From UBA2357 sp002344625 (GTDB taxonomy: Bacteria; Pseudomonadota; Gammaproteobacteria; Burkholderiales; Rhodocyclaceae), in the NCBI GenBank assembly GCA_937995335.1, contig CALKIH010000039.1, positions 13,676 to 77,675 of the forward strand: DNA of 64,000 nucleotides, given 5' to 3'. Positions 8,035 through 17,506 of the stretch are shown here, in pieces. Every line of letters begins with the position of its first letter. Positions within the stretch are counted from its first letter, which is position 1. The notes under the pieces are model-generated. The model did no database searches, was not told where the DNA came from, and worked only from the letters and a program-made list of their open reading frames with translations. The position numbers and the translations under genes were made by a program.

Positions 8035-9879
8035 ATGAACACACCAGCCACCGACGCCAAACCAGGCAACGCCGCCCTTCACAAGCTCGAGCATGTATTC
8101 GGTTACACCGCATTTCGTGGCGAACAACAGGCGGTGGTCGAGCATGTGGCCGACGGCGGTGATGCGCTGGTGCTGATGCCGACCGGTGGCGGCAAGTCGC
8201 TGTGTTACCAGATACCGGCGCTGCTGCGCGAAGGCACGGCCATCGTCGTTTCACCGCTGATCGCGCTGATGCACGACCAGGTCAGCGCACTGGTCGAGGC
8301 CGGCGTCGCGGCCGCCTTCCTGAACTCCAGCCTCGACATGGACGCGGCCCGGCGGATCGAGAACGACCTCTTCGCCGGCCGGCTCGATCTGCTCTATGTC
8401 GCTCCCGAGCGCCTGATGACCCCGCGCTTTCTCGATGCACTCGACCATTTGCGCGACACTCGCCGCCTGGCGTTGTTCGCGATCGACGAAGCCCACTGCG
8501 TTTCCCAATGGGGGCACGACTTTCGCCCCGAATACCTGCAGTTGTCGATCCTGCCCGAACGCTATCCGTCGATTCCGCGGATCGCGCTCACCGCCACGGC
8601 GGATCGCCAGACGCGCGAAGAGATCGCCCAGCGCCTGCGGCTCGAAGATGCGCGACGCTTCATCTCGAGCTTCGACCGGCCCAACATCCGCTACACCATC
8701 GTCGAGAAGGCCGACCCGCGCCGCCAGCTGCTCGCCTTCATCCGTGACGAGTACCCGGTCGAGGCCGGGATCGTGTATTGCCTGTCACGGCGCAAGGTCG
8801 AGGAGACCGCCGCATGGTTGTGCGAGCAGGGGGTCAAGGCCCTGCCCTACCACGCCGGCTTGCCGGTCGAGGCGCGCGCACACAACCAGATGCGCTTCCT
8901 GCGCGAGGACGGCATCGTGATGGTCGCGACCATCGCGTTCGGCATGGGCATCGACAAGCCGGACGTGCGCTATGTCGCCCACCTCGACCTGCCGCGCTCG
9001 ATCGAAGGCTACTACCAGGAAACCGGCCGGGCCGGGCGTGATGGCCTCGCCGCCCAGGCCTGGATGGCCTGGGGCGCGCAAGACGTGGTGCAGCAGCGGC
9101 GCATGATCGACGAATCCGAGGCCTCCGACGACTTCAAGCGCCTCGCCCGCAACCGCCTCGAAGTGCTGGTCGGGCTGGTCGAGGCGACCGACTGCCGCCG
9201 CCAGCACCTGCTCGCCTACTTCGGCGAGACCGCTCCGCCTTGCGGCAACTGTGACAATTGCCTCAATCCCCCGCAGACTTGGGATGCCACCGACGCAGCG
9301 CGCAAGGCCTTGTCATGCGTCTATCGCACCGGGCAACGCTTTGGCGCCGGCCATCTGATCGACGTTCTGCGCGGCGAGGTGACCGACAAGGTCGGCGAAC
9401 GCGGTCATGACCGCATCAGCACCTTCGGCATCGGCGCCGATATCGACAAGAAGCGCTGGCAGGCGGTGTTTCGCCAGTTGATCGCGCGCGAGTTCGTCGC
9501 GGTCGACGCCGAGCGCTACAACGCGCTGGCGCTCACCGATCTCGCACGTCCACTATTGCGCGGCGAGGCCGCGTTCCACCTGCGCCTGAGCCCGGAGCGT
9601 GGCGGCAAGCAGGCACGCCGGCGCGGCAGCTCGAGCGCCATCGACATTCCCGGAGGCCTGCCGACGACGCTGTTCGACCGGCTGCGCGCCTGGCGCGCCA
9701 CGACTGCGCGCGAGCGCAACGTGCCGGCGTACGTGATCTTTCATGACGCCACGCTGCGCGAAATCACGCTCGCACGCCCGACCACGCTCGCCGAGCTCGG
9801 CGGCATCAGCGGCATCGGCGACCGCAAGCTCGACGCCTACGGTGCCGAGATCCTGAAGGTGGTGGCGGAAACGGTGTGA
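8035..9879 (+). CDS. recQ: ATP-dependent DNA helicase RecQ
   Basis: 614 residues in the standard RecQ layout: helicase core with Walker A TGGGKSLCYQIPAL (about 50), DEAHCVSQWGHDFRPEY, motif VI-type QETGRAGRDG, a zinc-binding RQC segment (CRRQHLLAYF, CGNCDNC), a winged helix and a C-terminal HRDC domain (about 540-610). It unwinds forked and recombination intermediates, feeding the RecF pathway. The ATG at 8035 lacks an upstream Shine-Dalgarno sequence and sits about 7 nt after a TAAAAT -10-like hexamer, so the message could be leaderless. It converges with the PPDK-like gene. Confidence 0.96.
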   Translation: MNTPATDAKPGNAALHKLEHVFGYTAFRGEQQAVVEHVADGGDALVLMPTGGGKSLCYQIPALLREGTAIVVSPLIALMHDQVSALVEAGVAAAFLNSSLDMDAARRIENDLFAGRLDLLYVAPERLMTPRFLDALDHLRDTRRLALFAIDEAHCVSQWGHDFRPEYLQLSILPERYPSIPRIALTATADRQTREEIAQRLRLEDARRFISSFDRPNIRYTIVEKADPRRQLLAFIRDEYPVEAGIVYCLSRRKVEETAAWLCEQGVKALPYHAGLPVEARAHNQMRFLREDGIVMVATIAFGMGIDKPDVRYVAHLDLPRSIEGYYQETGRAGRDGLAAQAWMAWGAQDVVQQRRMIDESEASDDFKRLARNRLEVLVGLVEATDCRRQHLLAYFGETAPPCGNCDNCLNPPQTWDATDAARKALSCVYRTGQRFGAGHLIDVLRGEVTDKVGERGHDRISTFGIGADIDKKRWQAVFRQLIAREFVAVDAERYNALALTDLARPLLRGEAAFHLRLSPERGGKQARRRGSSSAIDIPGGLPTTLFDRLRAWRATTARERNVPAYVIFHDATLREITLARPTTLAELGGISGIGDRKLDAYGAEILKVVAETV

Positions 9880-9925
9880 CCGCCGGCGGGTCAGCGCGGC
9901 GCAACCGAAGGTCGGGCACGAGCGC

Positions 9926-11542
9926 TCAGTCGCTGTTCGCGGCACGCAGGGCGGCGAGCCGCTCGACCAGTTCGGTGGGGACCGCCTCCACGATGCGGGT
10001 GTGGCCGGCGTAGATGGCCCCCTCGTTTCCGTCGAGCGTCAGGAAATCGCCCTCGCGCAGGGTCGTGCCCCCTAGGCTGATCGAGCGGGACGCGTTGTCG
10101 ATCCGCAAGGCCTCGCAACCGACCAGACACACCTTCCCGAGTTGCCGGGCCACGACCGCGGCATGCGAGGTTCGCGCGCCGCGCTGCGTCAGCAGGCCAT
10201 CGGCGAGATCGAGTGCGCCGATATCGCGCGTTTCGGCATCGTGGCGGACGAGCACGACCGCCGCACCGGCAGTGCTGCGCTCACGCGCGCGCGCCTCGTC
10301 GAGCACGATTTCGCCGCTGGCCACACCGCTGGCCGCGCTCGGCGCATACGCCAGCGCGACCAGTTCGGCGCCGTCTGCGGCGGTACCGATGCGGCGCTGG
10401 GCGAGCGATTTCGCATCGAGCCCGGCGGTGCGCGCACGTGCGAGGTGCGTGCTGATCCGCCGCTCCGCCCACAGATCGAGGGCAATCCGGGCCGCAGCCA
10501 GCGGCGTGCGCTTGCCGTCGCGCGTCTGCAACAGATACAGGCGGCCGTCCTGGACGGTAAATTCGAAATCCTGCATATCGCCGAAAACGCGTTCGAGCAG
10601 GTCGGTCGCCTGCAGCAACGCCTCCCAGACCTGCGGCGCGACGGCGGCCAGTTGCTCGTGGCCGAGCGCGCTGCGGCGGCCGCTGACGACGTCCTCGCCT
10701 TGCGCATTGAACAGGAAATCGACCCAGGGTCTCGGCTCGCCGCTGCGCGGATCGCGCGTGAACCCGACACCCGCCCCCGACAAGCCGCCGGCGTTGCCGA
10801 ACACCATGCCCTGCACGGTGACGGCAGTACCCATGTCGTGGGCCAGGCCGTGCAATTCGCGGTAGGTGCGCGCCTTGTCGGCGTTCCATGACGCGAAGAC
10901 GGCGGCAATCGCCTGTTCGAGCTGAACCCAGGCATCCTGCGGGAAGGCTTCGCCCGCCTCGCGCCGATAGGTTTCCAGGTGCCGCGCCGCCACGGTGCGC
11001 AGATCGGCGAAGTCCAGGCTGCGTTCGTCGGCGCCCGCCCAGATGGCGTCGAGATCCGCCTCGAAATGCTGCGGGTCGATGCCCGCGACCACCTCACCGA
11101 AGCCGCTGACGAGTCGCCGGTAGGCATCCCACGCCAGCCGCGGATGGCCGCTGATGCGGATGAACCCGGGCAGCGTCGCTTCGGTGAGGCCGATGTTGAG
11201 CAGCGTTTCCATCATGCCGGGCATCGACACCGGCGCACCCGAACGCACCGACAGCAGCAGGGGATGACGAACGTCGCCGAGCCGCAACCGGGTCAACCGT
11301 TCCAGTTCGGCCAGCGCGGGCTGCCAGCATGCGCGGCCCGGCGCAGCGGGCGCCGCGCACCAGCCGGTGCCGAGCACGAAGGCGGGCGGGACGGGCAACC
11401 CCAGCGCGGCCATGCGCGCGAGGTTCCAGGCCTTGAAGCCGAGCGTTTCAGGGCCGAGTCCGGCGAGCGGATGGTCCGCATGGATCAGCTCGACCGTCCG
11501 GCGCTCCGCGGCCCCGGCGCCCGGCACCGTCGCTCCGCTCAT
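9926..11542 (-). CDS. PPDK-like protein without the PEP/pyruvate barrel
   Basis: 538 residues matching only the first two parts of pyruvate phosphate dikinase. The ATP-grasp part carries GFKAWNLARMAALGLPVPP, LLSVRSGAPVSMPGMMETLL and QAQ-like GMVFGNAGGLSGAGVGFTRD; the swivelling domain carries the phosphoryl His460 in RTSHAAVVARQLGKVC. The protein stops about 80 residues later, where a normal 870-residue PPDK continues into the PEP/pyruvate TIM barrel. It could therefore form a phosphohistidine from ATP but has no visible site to pass it to pyruvate. The ATG at 11542 overlaps the stop of the DUF47-like gene (ATGA), so the two are translationally coupled. Function unknown; a phosphotransfer partner role is inferred. 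Confidence 0.8.
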   Translation of the reverse strand: MSGATVPGAGAAERRTVELIHADHPLAGLGPETLGFKAWNLARMAALGLPVPPAFVLGTGWCAAPAAPGRACWQPALAELERLTRLRLGDVRHPLLLSVRSGAPVSMPGMMETLLNIGLTEATLPGFIRISGHPRLAWDAYRRLVSGFGEVVAGIDPQHFEADLDAIWAGADERSLDFADLRTVAARHLETYRREAGEAFPQDAWVQLEQAIAAVFASWNADKARTYRELHGLAHDMGTAVTVQGMVFGNAGGLSGAGVGFTRDPRSGEPRPWVDFLFNAQGEDVVSGRRSALGHEQLAAVAPQVWEALLQATDLLERVFGDMQDFEFTVQDGRLYLLQTRDGKRTPLAAARIALDLWAERRISTHLARARTAGLDAKSLAQRRIGTAADGAELVALAYAPSAASGVASGEIVLDEARARERSTAGAAVVLVRHDAETRDIGALDLADGLLTQRGARTSHAAVVARQLGKVCLVGCEALRIDNASRSISLGGTTLREGDFLTLDGNEGAIYAGHTRIVEAVPTELVERLAALRAANSD

Positions 11543-12969
11543 TCGCCCACCCCGGCTCGACTGAAAGCCAGCCGCCGCAAGCCGTAGCCGGTCGCCAGCA
11601 GGGCGTCGGTCGCCGATTCGAGCGCCTGCGCGAAGTCGGTGCTCAGGTGCAGCGTGGCGGCATCGGCGACGCGCTCGGCGAGCGCGCGGCGCACCGCGCG
11701 CAGCAGGATGTCGCTCTGGCGCTCCGCATTGAGTACCCGCCACAGCGCGGCGACGAACTCCTCGTGGTCCTCGGCGCTGCTGTCCTCGCCGAATCCGCGG
11801 GCGATCGCCAGCGCCTTGACATGATCCTGCGCCGCGCCGAGCACGGCGTCGACCAGCAGCCGCATCGACTGGTGTACTTCGCCGTGCCAACCGTGGTGGT
11901 GCCCGGCCGCAATCAGTGACAGCAGGAAGGCCGCCTCTTCGAGCGCGTCGGCGACATTGTCAGCGGTCTCCACGAGCCTCGCGAAACCGGCCCAGCGCGG
12001 GCGCGCCTCGGCACGTGCGCGCGCCTCCATCACCAACTGGTCGGCGCGGCGCTCCCAGTCCTTGGCACGCTCGGCGAAGTGGCCGGCGGCCTCGCGGTCG
12101 CGTTCGTGGCCGTGCGCCAGCGCGTCGCGCAGCCCCTCGGCCAACGCATGGCAATAGGCGGCGTGTTCGGCCAGAAGGTCGAACGTGTCGTGGCGGCTCA
12201 TGTAGCGCGCGAGCAGCAGCCGTACGTCGTCGGCGATCAGCGCGGCCGGCTGGTGTTGCTGCAGCGCCTTGGTTGCGAGGGCGAAGGCGTCGACCAGGAA
12301 GGCGCGTGCCCGGTCGGCGCCCATGACCTCATCGAGCCGGTCGCCGAGGTGAAAATAGTCCGGGCCGAGCGCCTCCATCGCGCCGAAGATCAGCTTCTCG
12401 CCCCCCGCCACCAGCCAGCTCATGTGACCGATGCGGCGGCCGGCCGCCTCGGTCAGCACCGCCAGCGCGACCGCCTTGCCGACGAACTGCTCGAGCCGCT
12501 TGCGCGCCCGGTTCCAGTCGATCAGGAAGACGATGCGCTCGCCGATGCTTTCGAGCACCGTGCCCAGGTGTTCCTCGTCATCGCAGCCGAAGGTGGCGAC
12601 ACCCACATAATAGGCGTCGCCCGCGTTGAGGCCGGCGGTCACGCGCGCCTGCGGCTCGGACCAGTTCGCCCCCACCTCTTCGAGCAGGGCGCGGAAGAAG
12701 GAGAAACGCCGCCGATGCAGGTCCGAGTACGTCAGGCTCACGCTCAGATCTTCGACCCGGAGCACCAGCACGTGCGCGTCGTTGGTGCCGATGTCGTTCT
12801 GCAGCAGCAGACGCTCGCCGTCGCGGGTGGCAGCCGTATCGAGCCCCGGATGATCGAGCTTGAGCATGCGCGTCCGCCCGATACCACGCATGAAGGCGGC
12901 CACGCGCGGACGATCGGCCTCATCCAGTTGCCACACGTGCGCCCCGTCGATGTCTTCGCTCGACAGCAA
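11539..12969 (-). CDS. PhoU/DUF47-like protein, C-terminal piece of a probably split gene
   Basis: 476 codons from a TTG at 12969. The last 200 residues (KDWERRADQLVMEAR..., ETADNVADALEEAAFLLSLI) are helical and resemble DUF47/PhoU-type phosphate regulators. The N-terminal part, beginning LSSEDIDGAHVWQL, has no recognised domain. It appears to continue the protein encoded at 12920-13462: the two frames overlap by 50 bp, no good ribosome site precedes the TTG, and the upstream product ends in Arg-rich out-of-frame sequence. One extra base near 12972-12982 would explain the split. Coupled by ATGA to the PPDK-like gene, implying a common function. Confidence 0.65.
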   Translation of the reverse strand: MLSSEDIDGAHVWQLDEADRPRVAAFMRGIGRTRMLKLDHPGLDTAATRDGERLLLQNDIGTNDAHVLVLRVEDLSVSLTYSDLHRRRFSFFRALLEEVGANWSEPQARVTAGLNAGDAYYVGVATFGCDDEEHLGTVLESIGERIVFLIDWNRARKRLEQFVGKAVALAVLTEAAGRRIGHMSWLVAGGEKLIFGAMEALGPDYFHLGDRLDEVMGADRARAFLVDAFALATKALQQHQPAALIADDVRLLLARYMSRHDTFDLLAEHAAYCHALAEGLRDALAHGHERDREAAGHFAERAKDWERRADQLVMEARARAEARPRWAGFARLVETADNVADALEEAAFLLSLIAAGHHHGWHGEVHQSMRLLVDAVLGAAQDHVKALAIARGFGEDSSAEDHEEFVAALWRVLNAERQSDILLRAVRRALAERVADAATLHLSTDFAQALESATDALLATGYGLRRLAFSRAGVGE

Positions 12970-13462
12970 TGCGATTGAGCGCCTTGTGCAGATCCATGAT
13001 CAGCACATGCACGCTGTCCTCCTCGCCGCGCTTGCCGCTGACCAGGGCGTGAAGCTGCTCGGGCACAAGTTCGTCGGGCGACAACGCCTCCAGCCAGGCG
13101 CTCCAATGCGCGAGCCGGGCATCGAAGTCCGCGTCGCCCTCGAGCGGCCGCGCCATCGTGCGCAGGTCCTCGCGCAGCAGAACGCCGAGGCGCGACAGTT
13201 CGGGCACATGTAGCGTCCTGCCCTCGCGATAGGCGCTGGCGGGCAGGTCGGCGAGCCACGGCGCATTCACGCCGGCGGCGGCGAACTCGCGCGACAAGTC
13301 GAGGGCGGGCGCGTCGGCCCGGTCCGCGCGCTCATCGGCAGCCTGGAGCACGCTCAGATAGAGCTTGAGGCGGTCGTTGGCCGCCAGCGCGGCCTTCACG
13401 CGCGCGGGTTTCAGCAGCTCGTCGTTCTGCCCCAGGGTCGCAAGCGCATCGATCTTTTCCAC
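12920..13462 (-). CDS. N-terminal piece of the DUF47-like gene (probable frameshift)
   Basis: 180 codons starting MEKIDALATLGQNDELLKPA. Roughly 165 residues look genuine and helix-rich, up to VHVLIMDLHKALNRIA; the last 14 (VERRHRRGARVATG) look like read-through in a wrong frame. Joining residue about 165 to LSSEDIDGAHVW of the next frame would give one protein of about 640 residues. No family can be named for this part. An A/T-rich leader (13480-13500) with GAGAG precedes the ATG. Alternative: two genuine overlapping genes. Confidence 0.55.
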   Translation of the reverse strand: MEKIDALATLGQNDELLKPARVKAALAANDRLKLYLSVLQAADERADRADAPALDLSREFAAAGVNAPWLADLPASAYREGRTLHVPELSRLGVLLREDLRTMARPLEGDADFDARLAHWSAWLEALSPDELVPEQLHALVSGKRGEEDSVHVLIMDLHKALNRIAVERRHRRGARVATG

Positions 13463-13661
13463 CGCAGGCTCTCGTGTTTTTATTTTTTTTATTCTCTCCG
13501 GCCAATGTGACCAACGCGTGACGCACCAGCCCCCTGGCGCAACGGACCGCGCCGATGCTGTCGGCTCCGCGGCTACCGCCGTATTACATATTTGATCGCA
13601 CCAGGGCCCACCGGTCGCGATCCCGGTTCGATCATGGCTTCCGTGGCGGTCTGCCGACCGC

Positions 13662-16600
13662 TCAGCCCGCCAGCACCGCGATCGTCACCCGCGGTTTGGC
13701 ACCAGCCCTGCCGACCGCCGGCTTGCCGCTGCGCAAGGCCTCGAGCAAGGCACTCCGGCGGCGGCGGGCGTGGACCACATGGCGCTCGCGCACATGGCCG
13801 AAACCGCGGATCTGCTCCGGCAGGGCCGCGAGCTCGATTGCCGTCTCGTGGTTGCCGGGCGCGAGTCCGGCGAGGATCTCGTCGACCGCTGCTTCGTACT
13901 CGTCGATCAGCGCGCGATCGAGCTTGCGGTCGGCCGAACGCGCGAACGGGTCGAAGCGGCCGCCGCGCAAGCCCTTGAACCGGGTCAGCAGCCGCATCGC
14001 CTTCAGCATCCACGGGCCGAAGCGGCGCTTGTGCAGATGCCCGGTGTCGGGATCGCGGTCGGCGAGCAGCGGCGGGGCGAGGTTGAACACCAGCTTGTAG
14101 TCGCCTTCGAACTGCTCCCCGATGCGCTTGAGGAAATCGCCGTCGGTGTACAGGCGCGCGACCTCATACTCGTCCTTGTACGCCAGCAGCTTGTGATAGC
14201 CACGGGCGACCGCCTCGGTCAGCAGCGTGATGCCCGGCGCGACCTCGGCCTCGGCGGCGCGCACCCGCGCCACCAGCCCGGTGTAGCGCGCCGCGTAGGC
14301 GGCGTCCTGGTAATCGACCAGGTGCGCACTGCGGCGTGCGATCACCTCGTCGACCGTGGCCGACAGCCGGTGGTGGTCGGGCTTGCCGTGGCGGGAGCGG
14401 GCCGCGTCGGCAACCGCCGCCGGCTCGACCGCGGCGCGCCGACCCCACTGGAACGCGGCCTTGTTGGCCGCGACCGCGGCCGCGTTGATCTCGATGGCCC
14501 GCATCAGCGCCTCGAACGACAACGGCACCAGGCCCTTCTGCCAGGCGTAACCGAGCATGAACAGGTTGGTCGCGATCGAATCGCCCAGGATCGCGGTGGC
14601 AAGCCGCGATGCTTCGATGAACTCGACCCTGTCCGTGCCCGCCGCTTCGACGATCTGCCGCGCCATCGCCAGGGCCGGAAACTGCGGGTCGGGGGCCGCC
14701 ACGACGTCGCCACTCCGTGCCTGGGCCGCGAAGCCGCGCACGAACTCGCTGGTGTTGGTGTGGTCGCGATTGATCACGACCCGTGTGTGGCCGGCACGCA
14801 TCTTGGCCAGCGATTCGTCCGAGGCCGCCACCACCAGATCGCAGCCGATCACCGCATTGGCCTCGCCGGCGGCGACCCGTGCGGCGTGGAGCTGTTCGGG
14901 CCGGTCGGCGATGCGCACATGCGACCATACCGCCCCGCCCTTCTGCGCCAGCCCGGCCATGTCGAGCACCGACACGCCCTTGCCCTCGAGATGCGCCGCC
15001 ATGCCCAGCAGCGCGCCGATCGTGACGACACCGGTGCCGCCCACGCCGGTGATCAGAATGCCCCACGGTGCGGCGGTGGCCGGCAGTTGCGGCAGCGGCA
15101 GCGACGCGAAGACGTCCTCGCCCGCCTTGGCGGCCTTGCCCTTGCGCAGTTGCCCGCCTTCGATCGTGACGAAACTGGGGCAGAAGCCCTTGACGCACGA
15201 GAAGTCCTTGTTGCATGACGACTGATCGATCGTGCGCTTTCGCCCGAATTCGGTCTCCACCGCGGCCACCGACATGCAGTTCGACTTGTCGCTGCAGTCG
15301 CCGCAGCCTTCGCACACCAGGTCGTTGATGACCACCCGGGTGGCGGGATCGGGGAACTTGCCGCGCTTCCGGCGGCGGCGCTTCTCGGCCGCGCAGGTCT
15401 GGTCGAAGATCAGCGCGGTCACGCCGGGCGAAGCGCGCAACTGGCGCTGGATCGCATCGAGTTCGTCGCGATGGCGGATCGGCACGCCGTGCGGCAGATC
15501 GGACGGTCCGTAAGCGCGTTCGGTGCCGTCGGTGACGACGATCACGTTGTGCACACCCTCGGCATGCAGTTGCCGGGCGATGATCGGCACCGACAGGGCG
15601 CCGTCATGCGGCTGCCCGCCGGTCATCGCGACCGCGTCGTTGTAGAGGATCTTGTAGGTAATGTTCACCTTCGCCGCGACCGACGCGCGGATCGCGAGAA
15701 TCCCGGAGTGCATGTAGGTGCCGTCGCCCAGGTTCGCGAACACGTGCTCGGTGCGGGTGAAGGGCGACTGGCCGATCCAGGGCACGCCTTCGCCCCCCAT
15801 CTGGCTGAAGGTCTGGGTCGCCTCGGGCGACAGCCAGGTGGCCATGTAGTGGCAGCCGATGCCGGCGATCGCGCGCGAGCCGGCCGGCACCTTGGTCGAA
15901 CTGTTGTGCGGACAGCCGGAACAGTAGTGGGGCACGCGCTGGATGACATCGCGCGGCCGGGCCAGCGCCGCCTCCTTGGCCTCGATGAAAGCGAGGCGGG
16001 CCTTGATCCGGTCCGAGGTGTAGAAGCGCGCGATGCGCCCGGCGATCGCACGCGCGATCATCGCCGGGGTGAGCTCGCCGGCGGCCGGCAGCAGCCAGTC
16101 GCCGTGCGGCAGGGCCCATTCGCCCTTCTCGTCGAACTTGCCGATCACCCGCGGGCGCACGCTCTCGTCCCAGTTGTAGAGCTCTTCCTTCAGTTGATAC
16201 TCGAGGAACTGGCGCTTTTCCTCGACCACCAGGATTTCGTCCAGGCCGCGGGCGAAGCTGCGCACGCCCTCGGCCTCGAGCGGCCACACCATGCCAATCT
16301 TGTACACGCGCAAGCCGATCTCGGCCGCGGTGTGGTCGTCTATGCCGAGGTCTTCGAGCGCCTGGCGCACATCGAGATAGCTCTTGCCGCTGGTGATGAT
16401 GCCGAGCTTGGCGTCGGGGCTGTCGATGACGAGCTTGTTGAGCGCGTTGGCGCGGCAATAGGCCAGCGCGGCATACAGCTTGTGATGCAGCAGGCGCTTT
16501 TCCTGCACCAGCGGGGGATCGGGCCAGCGCAGGTTGAGGCCGTCGTCCGGCAGCGGAAAATCGGTCGGGATCACGGTCTCGACCCTGAACGGATCGACAT

Positions 16601-17243
16601 CGACCGAGGCCGAGGTCTCGACCGTATCGGTGAGCGCCTTGAACGCGACCCAGCAGCCGGAGTAGCGCGACATCTGGAAGCCATGCAGGCCGTACTCGAG
16701 GTATTCCTGGATGCCCGCGGGCGCGAGCACCGGCATCATCAAGGCCTTGAACACATGTTCGGTCTGGTGCGGCAGTGTCGACGACTTGGCGGCATGGTCG
16801 TCGCCCGCGACCACCAGCACCCCACCATGCTTCGAGGTGCCGGCCGCGTTGGCATGGCGCAACACGTCGCCGCTGCGGTCCACGCCCGGGCCCTTGCCGT
16901 ACCAGATCGAGAACACGCCGTCGTAGAGCGCGTTCGGGTCGAGCGTGACCTGCTGGGTACCCCACACCGAGGTTGCCGCGAGGTCTTCGTTCAAGCCGGG
17001 CTGAAAGCGGATGTGCATCGGCTCGAGCACCTTCTTCGCCTTCCAGAATTCCTGGTCGACGTTGCCGAGCGGCGAGCCGCGGTAGCCGGTCACGAACCCG
17101 GCGGTGTTGAGCCCCGCCGCTTCGTCGCGCATGCGCTGCATCATCGGCAGGCGCACCAGCGCCTGGATGCCGGTCATGTAGGCACGGCCGTGGTTGAGGG
17201 TGTATTTGTCTTCGAGGGTGACGCTGGGCAGGAGTTTCGCCAT
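13662..17243 (-). CDS. Indolepyruvate:ferredoxin oxidoreductase, fused subunits
   Basis: About 1193-residue single-chain 2-oxoacid oxidoreductase that decarboxylates aryl pyruvates to aryl-acetyl-CoA using TPP, CoA and ferredoxin. Domains in order: pyrimidine-binding alpha part with GYRGSPLGNVDQEF near the N-terminus, TPP-binding region (HYCSGCPHN, GIGCHYMATW, FANLGDGTYMHSG), a ferredoxin-like segment (CEGCGDCSDKSNC and SCVKGFCPSF) and a C-terminal gamma-type domain (ITGVGGTGVVTIGALLGMAA). ATG at 17243 (MAKLLPSVTLEDKYTL) is preferred; another ATG lies 4 codons earlier and neither has a clear ribosome site. In aerobic Rhodocyclales these enzymes serve aromatic amino acid breakdown. Just upstream of it lies the end of the meta-cleavage operon. 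Confidence 0.93.
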   Translation of the reverse strand: MAKLLPSVTLEDKYTLNHGRAYMTGIQALVRLPMMQRMRDEAAGLNTAGFVTGYRGSPLGNVDQEFWKAKKVLEPMHIRFQPGLNEDLAATSVWGTQQVTLDPNALYDGVFSIWYGKGPGVDRSGDVLRHANAAGTSKHGGVLVVAGDDHAAKSSTLPHQTEHVFKALMMPVLAPAGIQEYLEYGLHGFQMSRYSGCWVAFKALTDTVETSASVDVDPFRVETVIPTDFPLPDDGLNLRWPDPPLVQEKRLLHHKLYAALAYCRANALNKLVIDSPDAKLGIITSGKSYLDVRQALEDLGIDDHTAAEIGLRVYKIGMVWPLEAEGVRSFARGLDEILVVEEKRQFLEYQLKEELYNWDESVRPRVIGKFDEKGEWALPHGDWLLPAAGELTPAMIARAIAGRIARFYTSDRIKARLAFIEAKEAALARPRDVIQRVPHYCSGCPHNSSTKVPAGSRAIAGIGCHYMATWLSPEATQTFSQMGGEGVPWIGQSPFTRTEHVFANLGDGTYMHSGILAIRASVAAKVNITYKILYNDAVAMTGGQPHDGALSVPIIARQLHAEGVHNVIVVTDGTERAYGPSDLPHGVPIRHRDELDAIQRQLRASPGVTALIFDQTCAAEKRRRRKRGKFPDPATRVVINDLVCEGCGDCSDKSNCMSVAAVETEFGRKRTIDQSSCNKDFSCVKGFCPSFVTIEGGQLRKGKAAKAGEDVFASLPLPQLPATAAPWGILITGVGGTGVVTIGALLGMAAHLEGKGVSVLDMAGLAQKGGAVWSHVRIADRPEQLHAARVAAGEANAVIGCDLVVAASDESLAKMRAGHTRVVINRDHTNTSEFVRGFAAQARSGDVVAAPDPQFPALAMARQIVEAAGTDRVEFIEASRLATAILGDSIATNLFMLGYAWQKGLVPLSFEALMRAIEINAAAVAANKAAFQWGRRAAVEPAAVADAARSRHGKPDHHRLSATVDEVIARRSAHLVDYQDAAYAARYTGLVARVRAAEAEVAPGITLLTEAVARGYHKLLAYKDEYEVARLYTDGDFLKRIGEQFEGDYKLVFNLAPPLLADRDPDTGHLHKRRFGPWMLKAMRLLTRFKGLRGGRFDPFARSADRKLDRALIDEYEAAVDEILAGLAPGNHETAIELAALPEQIRGFGHVRERHVVHARRRRSALLEALRSGKPAVGRAGAKPRVTIAVLAG

Positions 17244-17506
17244 GGTCCGGTACATCGGCGGCCGACCGGGCGGGCTCGTGGCGCCGCTGGCGGGCTCGAC
17301 GACGTTGTCTCCTTTGTAATGTTGTCCGGGACCCGCTGCTGTGCAAGCGGAAACGACATTCTGGAGATGGCAGGGGAGAAAAGCTTTGCTCGTTTGGACA
17401 CGGAAACGACCACGCCCGAAAAATTCTTTCCGTCCGAAGCCGGATAGACGCCAGATTCGTTCTCTAACAGACGATCACCGGCATAGCCCCGGCTTTCATA
17501 TCGTGT

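Noticed and set aside
9880..9925. CCGCCGGCGG dyad between recQ and the PPDK-like gene as a terminator
   Set aside because: Short stem without loop or T run; not convincing.
15471..17447. A 658-codon plus-strand frame opposite the indolepyruvate oxidoreductase
   Set aside because: Same shadow pattern; the opposite strand has a complete enzyme with all cofactor motifs.
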